Source: Melioribacter roseus P3M-2
GTDB lineage: Bacteria; Bacteroidota; Ignavibacteria; Ignavibacteriales; Melioribacteraceae
Direction of reading: 5' to 3'
DNA length: 64,000 bases
Assembly: GCF_000279145.1 (NCBI RefSeq)
Contig: NC_018178.1
Span: forward strand, 2,090,001-2,154,000
The notes below the pieces were generated by a model. It did not search any database. It was not told the origin of the DNA and was given only the letters and a program-made list of their open reading frames with translations. The number at the start of each line of letters is the position of its first letter. Position 1 is the stretch's first letter. Made by a program: the position numbers and the translations under genes. Below, in pieces: positions 29,331 to 37,500 of the stretch.

Positions 29331-32039
29331 ATGAGTAAATCATTTTACCGTATTTCAGCGTTACTGCTGATGTTAATGTTTTTGCCGACATTTTTGATGG
29401 CGCAAAACTACACAATCAGCGGTGTAGTAAAATCGCAAACAGGCGAGGTTCTAATCGGAGCCAACGTATTTTTGAAGGGCACCACATTGGGCGCCGCTTC
29501 GGAAGCGGACGGAACATACAAAATTACGGCTCCGAAAGGCAGATACACTATAGTTTGCAGCTACATCGGCTACGAAAAAGTTGAGTACGATATCAACCTT
29601 ACAAACAACATGGAAGTCAACTTCACGCTGAGAGAACATGAATTCTCCCTGTCGGTTGAAGTTATCGCCGACCGCGCTAAAGAACAAAAAACGCCTGTTG
29701 CATTTACGGATGTCGATAAAAAAGAAATTGAGCAAGTATTAGGTTCTCGCGACATACCTCTGGTGCTTAACTATACTCCCTCGGTTTACGCCACTTCCTC
29801 TGGCGGCGGCGCGGGCGACGCTCGTATTAACGTGAGAGGTTTCAACCAGAGAAATATCGCTATAATGATCAACGGTGTACCCATTAACGATATGGAAAAC
29901 GGTTGGGTATACTGGTCCAACTGGGACGGACTCGGCGACGCTACTTCTTCAATTCAGGTTCAAAGAGGACTTTCTTCCGTTACGCTTGCAACCCCAGCAG
30001 TGGGCGGCGTTATAAACATTGTTACGGATCCTACAGCTTCGAAAAGAGGGGTCTTCTACAAAAACGAAATCGGAAGCGGTAACTTTACAAAACAAACTCT
30101 CTTTGTCCATACAGGCTTGATAGACAATAAATTTGCTCTCACTCTGGGAGGAGTAAAAAAATCACAGGACGGAGTTGTCGACGGAACATGGTCCGACGCA
30201 TATGCATACTATCTGGGAGCAGCTTATCAGGTGGATCAGAACAACAGACTGGAACTTTATGCTACCGGAGCTCCTCAAAGACACGGACAGAGAAGATGGC
30301 GTTTGAATGCCGCTACGTATTCACATGAACTGGCTCGCGAACTCGGTTATAGCGAAGAAATTTTGCAGGATCCCAAATTAGCCGAACAGGGAATTCTTTA
30401 TAATTCCAACTGGAATTCTCTCGATCCTACATACCGCGGTAAACAGTACTGGAACGACGGCACAAGCAACCGTTATTCGCCTACTTTCATCAGTGAAAGC
30501 GAAAATTATTACCACAAACCGATCGTCAACTTCAACTGGTATTCGAATCTTACGAAAGATTTATCGTTATATACAACATTATACTGGTCGGGCGGCATCG
30601 GCGGAGGCTCTGGTACATTCGGTTCGATGGTTTGGGATTATACTCTGTTGCAGCGTGTAGTTGATTGGAACGGAACAATTCAAAGAAACATGAATAACAT
30701 CGATACTCTTGCAAACGGTAATGCGGTAAAAGTATCCCGCGGAATTTTGAGAAACAGCGTAAATAACCAGTGGACGCTCGGCGGTATATCGAAAGCTTTC
30801 TATAAAGTTAACGAAAACCTTACAACGTCGTTCGGTCTGGATATACGCTATGCGGAAATCGAACATTACAGAGAAGTAAGAGATTTATTGGGCGGCGACT
30901 ATTTCTATAGTACTGCAAATGCATTCGATATGCCCGATCAATATTACAAGAAACTCGGCGATAAAATCGATTACTTCTTTACTAACTCAGTAAGTTGGGT
31001 AGGTACTTTTGCTCAGGCTGAATACAGTATTGATAGATTCACGTATTATGCAACCGCAGGTTACTCGATGATCAAATATGATCATACAAATCACTTTAGA
31101 AAAGCAGCAGACGGTAGCGAATTATATATTGAAACAGATTGGATCGGCGGATACCAGGTAAAAGGCGGAGCCAGCTTCCGTTACAGCGCCGACCTTAATT
31201 TCTATGCAAACGCCGGTTATATAGCCAGAGTGCCGATTTTCGATCAGGTTATCGACGACAGAAGCGGCGCTAAAATTACTGATCCGAAAAACGAAAAAAT
31301 TCTTTCTTTTGAAGTAGGAGCAAACTATAAAGCTTTAAACAACAGACTCTCGGCTAAAGCTAACTTATACTACACTATGTGGAAAGACAGAGCGCAATCC
31401 AGAGGAGTTGTTAATCCAGACGGCTCGGAAGGCCTTGTCTTTTTGAACGGCATTAACTCAAGTCATACCGGTCTGGAACTTGAGCTTGCTTTTCAAGCCT
31501 CAAAATTCCTGCGTTTCGATGCAGCGGCTTCATTTGCAAGCTGGGTTTACACAGATGATGTGGCCGGTGTGTATGTCGTTGATTACCAAACAAATCAACA
31601 AGAAGACTATAATTATTACATTAAAGACTTGAAAGTTGGCGACGCGCCTCAAAGACAAATTGCGGGAGGTATTACAGTTACACCTATTCAAGGATTTAAT
31701 GCTCAATTGGCGTGGAGATATAATACTGAATATTATGCCGATTTCGATCCTTTTACCAGAACTAATGAAAGCGATAGAGGACAGGTGTGGAAAATTCCAT
31801 CTTTCAATTTATTTGAATTACATTTCTATTACAATTTGCCAATTGAACTGAATGGGATGGACTTAACTGTTTTTGCTCACGTTTTCAATTTGTTTGACGA
31901 GCTTTACGTTCAGGACGCTACGGACAACAGCAGATTTAATGCCTATAAAGCAAACGGCGTAAATCACTCGGCAGACGACGCTGAAATTTATCCCGGCTTG
32001 CCGAGAACATTCAATCTCGGTTTCTCTATCAGATTCTAA
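29331..32039 (+). CDS. TonB-dependent outer-membrane receptor with carboxypeptidase-like N-terminal domain
   Basis: This is a TonB-gated import barrel of 902 residues. It starts with a signal peptide (ending LPTFLMAQ), then a carboxypeptidase-regulatory-like domain (residues ~27-110, GVVKSQTGEVLIGANVFLK), then the plug domain (~125-240, INVRGFNQRNIAIMINGVP, GGVINIVTDP), then the barrel ending in FNLGFSIRF with the usual terminal phenylalanine. It has no adjacent SusD and looks like a stand-alone receptor. The substrate is unknown. The last ~150 codons are visibly more AT-rich than the rest. It has its own long leader and a terminator. Confidence 0.94.
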   Translation: MSKSFYRISALLLMLMFLPTFLMAQNYTISGVVKSQTGEVLIGANVFLKGTTLGAASEADGTYKITAPKGRYTIVCSYIGYEKVEYDINLTNNMEVNFTLREHEFSLSVEVIADRAKEQKTPVAFTDVDKKEIEQVLGSRDIPLVLNYTPSVYATSSGGGAGDARINVRGFNQRNIAIMINGVPINDMENGWVYWSNWDGLGDATSSIQVQRGLSSVTLATPAVGGVINIVTDPTASKRGVFYKNEIGSGNFTKQTLFVHTGLIDNKFALTLGGVKKSQDGVVDGTWSDAYAYYLGAAYQVDQNNRLELYATGAPQRHGQRRWRLNAATYSHELARELGYSEEILQDPKLAEQGILYNSNWNSLDPTYRGKQYWNDGTSNRYSPTFISESENYYHKPIVNFNWYSNLTKDLSLYTTLYWSGGIGGGSGTFGSMVWDYTLLQRVVDWNGTIQRNMNNIDTLANGNAVKVSRGILRNSVNNQWTLGGISKAFYKVNENLTTSFGLDIRYAEIEHYREVRDLLGGDYFYSTANAFDMPDQYYKKLGDKIDYFFTNSVSWVGTFAQAEYSIDRFTYYATAGYSMIKYDHTNHFRKAADGSELYIETDWIGGYQVKGGASFRYSADLNFYANAGYIARVPIFDQVIDDRSGAKITDPKNEKILSFEVGANYKALNNRLSAKANLYYTMWKDRAQSRGVVNPDGSEGLVFLNGINSSHTGLELELAFQASKFLRFDAAASFASWVYTDDVAGVYVVDYQTNQQEDYNYYIKDLKVGDAPQRQIAGGITVTPIQGFNAQLAWRYNTEYYADFDPFTRTNESDRGQVWKIPSFNLFELHFYYNLPIELNGMDLTVFAHVFNLFDELYVQDATDNSRFNAYKANGVNHSADDAEIYPGLPRTFNLGFSIRF

Positions 32040-32060
32040 TTATTGTAGATTGTTAAAAAA

Positions 32061-32089
32061 AGCCGTCCCCAAAAGGACGGCTTTTTTTA
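32061..32089. terminator. Bidirectional terminator
   Basis: The 8-bp stem AGCCGTCC (32061-32068) / GGACGGCT (32075-32082) is flanked by A and T runs. It ends the receptor gene and the convergent yajQ gene. Confidence 0.92.
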
Positions 32090-32584
32090 TTTATAATTAA
32101 CAAACTGTACCGGAAAATCGAAATCCGCTTCTTTAACCAGTTGAATTACCGCTTGCAGGTCGTCAATCTTTGGAGCGGTAACGCGCACCTGCTCGTCCTG
32201 TATTTGAGCGTTGACTTTGAGCTTGCTGTCCTTTATTAATTTTGTAATCCGTTTTGCGTTTTCTTTCGATATTCCGCTTTGAAGAGCAATTGTTTGTTTT
32301 AATCTGCCGCCTGCCGCAGGTTCGGGCTCGTTCGGTTTCATGGCTTTGATCGATATACCCCGTTTTATAAATTTGCTCTGAAGAATGTCGAAAGACTGCT
32401 TTAATGAATAATCGTCCTTCGTGTTGATGTTAATTTGCTTGTCCTTTTTGTTGAATTCGATTTCCGTATTCGAATCCTTCAAGTCGTAGCGCTGTCGAAT
32501 TTCCTTTAGCGCCTGGTTAATTGCATTGTCTACTTCCTGAAAGTCGACCGCCGAAACAATGTCGAACGAATGATTTGAAGCCAT
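32087..32584 (-). CDS. yajQ: YajQ family nucleotide-binding protein
   Basis: This is a 165-residue cytoplasmic protein of the YajQ family, whose members bind cyclic di-GMP or other nucleotides and, in Xanthomonas, act in transcription control. The opening SFDIVSAVDFQEVDNAINQA and the segments RYDLKD, IKRGISIKAM, GISKENAKRITKLIK and VRVTAPKIDDLQAV are all conserved, covering both tandem domains. The length is exactly as expected. It is transcribed alone. Its exact role in this organism is unknown. Confidence 0.95.
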   Translation of the reverse strand: MASNHSFDIVSAVDFQEVDNAINQALKEIRQRYDLKDSNTEIEFNKKDKQININTKDDYSLKQSFDILQSKFIKRGISIKAMKPNEPEPAAGGRLKQTIALQSGISKENAKRITKLIKDSKLKVNAQIQDEQVRVTAPKIDDLQAVIQLVKEADFDFPVQFVNYK

Positions 32585-32709
32585 TTATCCTCCCGATGAA
32601 AAATTATTTGTTTACAAAAAATAATTAAATTTATTTTGATATTAAAAATTATATCCGCTATATTGCACACAAAATAGAAGGGTTGTGAGCTGGCGTAATC
32701 CTGTCAACG

Positions 32710-32739
32710 GGGTTGGTTCCTTAATCACGGGTTAGTTCC
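32710..32739 (+). repeat. Direct repeat pair before the YjbH-like gene
   Basis: GGGTTGGTTCC (32710-32720) and GGGTTAGTTCC (32729-32739) are 19 bases apart, about two helical turns. They lie just before the probable ATG at 32746, in a 160-base gap. They could be an operator or part of a leader RNA; nothing else supports either. Confidence 0.35.
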
Positions 32740-32745
32740 ATCAAA

Positions 32746-33977
32746 ATGAAAAATACGTTCATTAGGATAATTGTAATTTTTTTTTACTTCCGTTACCGTA
32801 TTTCGCTTACTCTGTAACTTCTGTAATTAATGAATTGAGTAGTAAGGGCTTCGAAAATCTGTCGGTTAACGTAAAAGGGACGAAAATTTTTATTGCTTAC
32901 GAAGACCGCGTCTATAGATTCAATATAGACGGATTGATCGAAGTAATGAATATTCTTAAGAATTACAGGGAATACGATACGGTAGTAATTACAATGCTCA
33001 ATAAGAAAATACCTGTGCTCGAAATCCGGTACGATAACAGTTTGTTTTATTCTGTGACCGCCGGCACATCCGGTTGGAGCGATTTCGAAAAGAATTTATT
33101 TATTTCGTATACTCCAACGGAGTTTGATACGGAAAGCGATAATCAATCGGACTTTCGTACGGACTTAACTATTCATCCCGGTTTCAAAGGGCAGTTTGGA
33201 GATTACGATAATCCGGTTCGAGCTCAAATAAATATTATTCCGGAAATAAGAACTTCCTGGTGGAAAGGTATGGAATTGAATATTCAAACGATTATTCCCG
33301 TTTATAACGAATTTAAAGGCGAGGGAGATTATATAAGACCTGGCATCGTATCATTAGGACAGACGTTTAAATTTGACGAATCAACGTATGCATTTGCAAC
33401 GATGGGATATTTTACTGAAAACAGGTACGGCGCGGATTTTTCCGCAATGAAAATTTTTAATAACGGCGACTTTGTTTTAAAAGGCAATGCCGGCTATACG
33501 GGATATCTTTCGGTTTATCAGAATAAATTCTTTTATTCCGATTTATATCTCTTTACGTATAATCTGAGTATGAAATATCGAATCAATAAATACGACCTTA
33601 CAATCGGAATAACAGCGGGGAAATTTCTCTATGAAGACAAAAGTTTGAGAGTCGACATAAATCGACAGTTCGGCGAAATTGAACTCGGCTTTTTCGCCGT
33701 ACGTTCTACTGACGGATATACCAACGGAGGATTCAATTTTTCGGTGCCGCTGTTTCCTTCCAGATATTCCAAACCCTCGTTTATACGAATAAGAACGGCG
33801 GAAAATTTCAGGTGGGAATACAGAGTAAAAGGAGAAATATCTTCGTTGGTGGGTATGACATATAAAACGGGGGACTATTTTGAAAAAGAATTATACAAAT
33901 ACAATCCTGCATTTATTAAAAAAGAATTGAAGAAGAAATTTATATCAAACCAGGAAAGGGGTATGTATGTACGCTAA
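32746..33977 (+). pseudogene. YjbH-like outer-membrane protein, frameshifted in the signal peptide
   Basis: The long frame (from 32835, which is only a TTG codon) lacks a start and a signal peptide. Both exist 89 bases upstream in another frame: ATG at 32746 opens MKNTFIRIIVIFF. Adding one T to the nine-T run at 32777-32785 joins the frames. This gives MKNTFIRIIVIFFLLPLPYF, then AYSVTSVINELSSKGFENLS, a good signal peptide and mature start. The ~410-residue product has beta-strand-rich sequence like the YjbH group of exopolysaccharide-linked outer-membrane proteins; this family call is tentative. A lipoprotein gene overlaps its end by 11 bases. Confidence 0.75.
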
Positions 33978-35295
33978 AAAATCATTATCCGCTTCAATAA
34001 TACTTTCCATATTTCTTGTGGTTGCATTGATTGCATACACAGGATGTGAGGGTTCAAAAACGGAACCGATAGTTCCAGCTCCAACAACGCCGGTTGAGCC
34101 GCCCGCTCCGTTGGTGTTGAACGGTTACGTTAAAGACGCCGTAACGCTCGGCGGCATTCAAGGGGCTACCGTTATTCTGGCTAATGAGTCAGGTGAAATA
34201 TTGACTACTCTCGCAACGGACAATACCGGCAATTATCAATACGACGTTTCAAATATTCCGAGCGCCAGATTAAAAGTGAGCGCCGCTGCTGCTTCGTATG
34301 GCGCTAAAGTTGTCGCTGCGACAATTGATAAGGATAATTACACCGCGCAGGTGCCAACGACTTATCTTATTAAATTGAAAGGCGTAACTCAATCTGTTTC
34401 GGCTACAAGCGGCGGACAGGTAGGAACCACCACGACAGAGTCGGTAACTACAAAACAGGTCTCGGTGGACGTTCCTCCGGGCGCTTTGGCCACAAATACC
34501 GATATATCCGTGGCTCCAATAACAGTTAATAATACGGTGCCTTTACCGGCAACATCGAATAAAGTGGTAACGGCTGCGGCAAATTTTGAGCCTACCGGGA
34601 TTACATTCTCTCAGCCGGTTACGGTTTCATTCCCGTTGCCTTATATCTCAACGCCGGGGAAGACAATGTCGGTCTACAGACTAAATCCGGTTACGCTTGA
34701 ATGGGAAACAAGAGGAACTGCAACGGTTGACGCGGACGGAACTTCGGCTTCGACTCAGATAACCGGCTTCTCGTCGTGGACGGTAGCCGACGATGGTTCG
34801 ATTTCAATAACCAGTGTTAATACAAACGAACCGGACGCGGCAGAACAAGTAGTAGCCAAAGGGCAAACAATCAGTCACTCTTATACGCCAATATTAAGCG
34901 TGACTCCCAAAACAGGCACGGTGAGTGAAAAATGGGTGCGTAATATTATCACCCAAACAGACGCGTTCGACGATTACGACTTGCGTTATGACGACCAGGG
35001 AAATATACTTGCTGTAAGTATTTCTTATACGGCATCGCCTCAACCCCCGCTGCCAGAAGAATATCAGGATGATCTGGATGGCGATGGAGTAGATGATCAT
35101 TATAATCCCGATTTCCCGACGCAAAGAGGCACTTGGGTTTGGTCTGCCGTTGTTCAAAGATTTAAAGTAGCCGTAACAGCGTCTTTAAGCGCAGGCGAAA
35201 CTTCCGCAGACGTTGTGGCTACGTTAAAAGTTTATAAAAAAGTTAGAGACCAATGGGTCTGGGTGCCAAAACACGATCAGGGCGTAGGCGGTTAA
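33967..35295 (+). CDS. Surface lipoprotein with an Ig-like carboxypeptidase-regulatory domain
   Basis: The 442-residue lipoprotein has a hydrophobic signal segment and lipobox AYTGC, followed by a proline/threonine-rich linker (PAPTTPVEPPAP). A carboxypeptidase-regulatory-like domain covers ~50-135 (LNGYVKDAVTLGGIQGATV). A ZU5-like segment with VDVPPGALATNTDISVAP and FSQPVTVSFPLP lies near 160-230. The C-terminal 150 residues are of unknown type, with an acidic DDLDGDGVDDHYNPD stretch like a calcium-binding loop. It starts within the end of the YjbH-like gene, so the two are probably one operon. An envelope or matrix role is inferred. Confidence 0.82.
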   Translation: MYAKKSLSASIILSIFLVVALIAYTGCEGSKTEPIVPAPTTPVEPPAPLVLNGYVKDAVTLGGIQGATVILANESGEILTTLATDNTGNYQYDVSNIPSARLKVSAAAASYGAKVVAATIDKDNYTAQVPTTYLIKLKGVTQSVSATSGGQVGTTTTESVTTKQVSVDVPPGALATNTDISVAPITVNNTVPLPATSNKVVTAAANFEPTGITFSQPVTVSFPLPYISTPGKTMSVYRLNPVTLEWETRGTATVDADGTSASTQITGFSSWTVADDGSISITSVNTNEPDAAEQVVAKGQTISHSYTPILSVTPKTGTVSEKWVRNIITQTDAFDDYDLRYDDQGNILAVSISYTASPQPPLPEEYQDDLDGDGVDDHYNPDFPTQRGTWVWSAVVQRFKVAVTASLSAGETSADVVATLKVYKKVRDQWVWVPKHDQGVGG

Positions 35296-35306
35296 TATTT
35301 TATCGG

Positions 35307-35332
35307 GAGCGCCCTTGATTAAAAGGGCGCTC
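35307..35332. terminator. Hairpin after the lipoprotein gene
   Basis: A perfect 10-bp stem GAGCGCCCTT (35307-35316) / AAGGGCGCTC (35323-35332) lies 11 bases after the stop. The T-rich tail is weak (GATTATTC), so it may be a terminator or an mRNA-stabilising hairpin. Confidence 0.6.
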
Positions 35333-35396
35333 GATTATTCATACCTTATGCAGAAATATTTTCTGTCCAATATTATTCATTGGGGTAGTACTTGCC

Positions 35397-35540
35397 TTAG
35401 TTCCAGGGTTTACCCGGTCTCGTGGATTTAGTTTGACCTGAATTGTGTTCGTTGAGTCTTCGTTGGATATCGTTGGTCGAACCGACGTAAAATCTGTTCT
35501 TTGAAGGGCTGAAAATTATGTAGGTAAAAAAAGTTTCCAT
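35397..35540 (-). pseudogene. GIY-YIG nuclease, third tandem copy, 3'-truncated
   Basis: This is the distal copy of the small GIY-YIG gene repeated downstream of tRNA-Pro. The frame starts at the METFFTYII methionine (35540) and matches copy 1 for 47 codons through RRLNEHNSG and GKPWN. It then stops because the sequence leaves homology right after the tryptophan-asparagine codons, at about 35400. The conserved C-terminal half is missing, so it is probably inactive. The same frame reads upstream into a tRNA remnant without biological meaning. Confidence 0.8.
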
Positions 35541-35549
35541 TTTAGATTT

Positions 35550-35604
35550 TGGTCGGGGGAACTCTCGACCTTGGCGCCTGAGGCGCCACGCGCTAACCGG
35601 GCTG
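35550..35604 (-). pseudogene. tRNA-Pro-derived remnant 2, internally deleted
   Basis: Between GIY-YIG copies 2 and 3 lies a tRNA-like fragment with the CCA end at 35550-35552. It resembles remnant 1 but has lost about 12 bases of the T arm and acceptor. It begins in the D-arm (CAGCCCGGTTAGCGCG) and cannot fold into a tRNA. Confidence 0.8.
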
Positions 35605-35840
35605 AATGTCGTTGAGGAATCTTTTGATGCCACGTTTCTTGATTTTGATTTCGAGTTTCATTGCTTCAGACTTGGAATTGAATTCTTTGAGGAAAACAAG
35701 ATTCCAGGGTTTGCCCGATCTTGTAGATTTGGTTTGACCGGAATTATGCTCGTTGAGTCTTCGTTGGATATCGTTGGTAGACCCGACGTAGAATCTGTTC
35801 TTTGAAGGGCTGAAAATTATGTAGGTAAAAAAGTTTCCAT
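35593..35840 (-). pseudogene. GIY-YIG nuclease, second tandem copy, frameshifted
   Basis: This copy is nearly identical to copy 1 over its full length (248 versus 249 bases). It has six A instead of seven after the ATGG start (35827-35832), shifting the frame after four codons. The stop codon position in the neighbouring tRNA remnant is retained. High similarity to copy 1 points to recent duplication. The one-base loss is of the same kind as three other frameshifts in this window. Confidence 0.82.
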
Positions 35841-35849
35841 TTTAGATTT

Positions 35850-35914
35850 TGGTCGGGGTGGAGAGATTCGAACTCTCGACCTTGGCGCCTGAGGCGCCAC
35901 GCGCTAACCGGGCT
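35850..35914 (-). pseudogene. tRNA-Pro-derived remnant 1, 5' end missing, altered anticodon arm
   Basis: This fragment lies between GIY-YIG copies 1 and 2. It keeps the tRNA-Pro D-loop from CAGCCCGGTTAGCGCG, the whole T arm, the 3' acceptor strand and CCA (35850-35852). The first ~13 bases of the tRNA are missing and are replaced by the end of GIY-YIG copy 1, whose TAG stop lies in the D-loop. The anticodon arm differs from the real tRNA: it is a palindrome TGGCGCC-TCA-GGCGCCA (35883-35899), with no U33. It cannot be a working tRNA. Confidence 0.85.
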
Positions 35915-36152
35915 GAATGTCGTTGAGGAATCTTTTGATGCCACGTTTCTTGATTTTGATTTCGAGTTTCATTGCTTCAGACTTGGAGCTGAATTCTTTG
36001 AGGAAAACAAGGTTCCAGGGTTTACCCGGTCTCGTGGATTTGGTTTGACCTGAATTGTGTTCGTTGAGTCTTCGTTGTATGTCGTTAGTAGACCCGACGT
36101 AGAATCTGTTCTTTGAAGGACTGAAAATTATGTAGGTAAAAAAAGTTTCCAT
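35904..36152 (-). CDS. Small GIY-YIG nuclease-domain protein, first tandem copy (intact)
   Basis: This is an 82-residue GIY-YIG domain protein of the UvrC-N/YhbQ-like group. The YII...YVG pair is FTYIIFSPSKNRFYVGST, followed by the conserved arginine in NDIQRRLNEHNSG and the late motif EAMKLEIKIKKRG. The start lies 9 bases after the CCA of tRNA-Pro, through the spacer AAATCTAAA, with no ribosome-binding site. The stop TAG lies in the D-loop of the next tRNA remnant, so the last residues QPG are read from tRNA sequence. The enzyme may cut DNA as a homing-type nuclease, but no activity can be shown from sequence. Confidence 0.88.
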   Translation of the reverse strand: METFFTYIIFSPSKNRFYVGSTNDIQRRLNEHNSGQTKSTRPGKPWNLVFLKEFSSKSEAMKLEIKIKKRGIKRFLNDIQPG

Positions 36153-36161
36153 TTTAGATTT

Positions 36162-36239
36162 TGGTCGGGGTGGAGAGATTCGAACTCTCGACCTCTTCGT
36201 CCCGAACGAAGCGCGCTAACCGGGCTGCGCTACACCCCG
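36162..36239 (-). tRNA. tRNA-Pro (anticodon CGG)
   Basis: This is a complete cloverleaf: acceptor CGGGGTG/CACCCCG, D stem GCGC/GCGC, anticodon stem CTTCG/CGAAG with loop TTCGGGA, and T stem GAGAG/CTCTC with loop TTCGAAT. The discriminator is A73 and CCA is encoded. The anticodon CGG reads the CCG codon, and the C1-G72 pair is typical of bacterial tRNA-Pro. It reads on the minus strand and is followed 9 bases later by a GIY-YIG gene. Confidence 0.96.
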
Positions 36240-36313
36240 ACGAAAATGGACAGACAAAAATATAATTTTTTTTATTAATTAAAAAACAAATAACCTCGGA
36301 AAGGGGAGGATGT

Positions 36314-37399
36314 ATGAAAAAAATAATCACTATTCTAATTCTTTTTGTATTTTTTGCCGCTCAATCGGTCGACGCTCAGCTTGCAAAAAACAGCTGGGCA
36401 GTAGGCGCGGGATTTGACTATCCGCGTTATGTTAATTCAAATATTACAGCCACAAGCGCAAACTACGGCGCTTATCTTTCGATTCAAAGGAATTTTACCG
36501 AACACGTCGGACTCCGTCTCTCGGGCGCATATCTTCACTTGGAAGGCGAATGGGGAGCGCCCGTTACCACTACAGTCAACAATACGATTGCGGGAAATTT
36601 GAACTTGCTCTATTATCTTGTGCCTTGCGAACCCGTATCTCCTTATCTGAATGTAGGCGGCGGAGTTGCTTATAGGATGCTTACAGATCAGGCGACCCCC
36701 GGTGTAGAAGACAATGCGGCAAGCGGAGTTTTCAATGCCGGATTAGGCGTCGAGTGGCATCTTGGGAATGATTTTAAATTGGTCACGGAAGGGAACTATA
36801 ATCTTGTTGCCAATTCGGAATTCGACGGTGCATTGGGAGTGGGAGAAATTAACGGAAAAGATTCTTATATGACCGCCAAGATAGGGGTGCTCTATTACTT
36901 CAGCAAAGGAGAACCTTCCAAATATTGCAAACTTTATTCCGGATTGAGCGTTGAACAAAAAGCCGCTCCGATCGATTATGCGCGGATCGAAGAAATTGTT
37001 AAAAGGTATATTCCGAAAGAAGTGGTTAAAGAAGTAGTTGTTGAAAAACCCGTTAAAGAAGAAAAAAGATGGGTGCTCGTTGGCGTCAATTTTGAGTTCA
37101 ACAGCGCAAAGTTGACTCCCGAATCGTACCCGATTTTATTCGACGCCGCCAAAACGCTTCTGTCGAACCCGGAATTAAAAGTCGAAATTCAAGGCTATAC
37201 GGACAATATCGGCTCGGAACAGTATAACAAGAAATTGTCTCAAATGAGAGCCGAAGCGGTTATGAAGTATTTGATTGCAAAAGGCGTAAGCGCAGACAGA
37301 CTGACAGCCGTGGGATACGGCGAGAGCAATTCGATTGCCGACAATAAAACCGCCGAGGGCAGAGCAGCCAACCGCAGAATTGAATTTAAAGTAAAATAA
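36314..37399 (+). CDS. OmpA family outer-membrane protein
   Basis: The product is an outer-membrane barrel tethered to peptidoglycan. It has a signal peptide (ending SVDAQ), an N-terminal eight-stranded-barrel-like region (residues ~25-200), a charged linker with repeated valine/lysine (EEIVKRYIPKEVVKEVVVEK), and a C-terminal OmpA domain (~255-361). The OmpA domain has NFEFNSAKL, IQGYTDNIGS, LSQMRAEAV and EGRAANRRIEF, the peptidoglycan-binding pattern. The length of 361 residues is normal. A GGGGAGG site precedes the ATG. It is a single gene with a strong terminator. Confidence 0.93.
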   Translation: MKKIITILILFVFFAAQSVDAQLAKNSWAVGAGFDYPRYVNSNITATSANYGAYLSIQRNFTEHVGLRLSGAYLHLEGEWGAPVTTTVNNTIAGNLNLLYYLVPCEPVSPYLNVGGGVAYRMLTDQATPGVEDNAASGVFNAGLGVEWHLGNDFKLVTEGNYNLVANSEFDGALGVGEINGKDSYMTAKIGVLYYFSKGEPSKYCKLYSGLSVEQKAAPIDYARIEEIVKRYIPKEVVKEVVVEKPVKEEKRWVLVGVNFEFNSAKLTPESYPILFDAAKTLLSNPELKVEIQGYTDNIGSEQYNKKLSQMRAEAVMKYLIAKGVSADRLTAVGYGESNSIADNKTAEGRAANRRIEFKVK

Positions 37400-37410
37400 T
37401 ATCCGTTTCG

Positions 37411-37446
37411 AGGAGGGAAGTCCTTTGCGACTTCTCTCCTTTTATT
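37411..37446 (+). terminator. Terminator after the OmpA gene
   Basis: A 12-bp stem AGGAGGGAAGTC (37411-37422) / GACTTCTCTCCT (37429-37440), with one G-T pair, is followed by TTTTATTTTATTT. Confidence 0.9.
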
Positions 37447-37500
37447 TTATTTAAATTATTTTTAATTTCACTTTAAGAACAAGCGTATCGAAGAGGAATC

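Noticed and set aside
32835-33977. TTG start for the YjbH-like gene
   Set aside because: It would give an outer-membrane-like protein without a signal peptide, while a signal peptide lies upstream one frame away.
35397-35633. Longer frame starting upstream of GIY-YIG copy 3
   Set aside because: The added N-terminal 31 codons are translated tRNA remnant; the real homology starts at the internal METFF methionine.
35744-35944. 66-codon frame across remnant 1 and GIY-YIG copy 2
   Set aside because: It is the out-of-frame reading of copy 2 joined to tRNA sequence, caused by the one-base loss.
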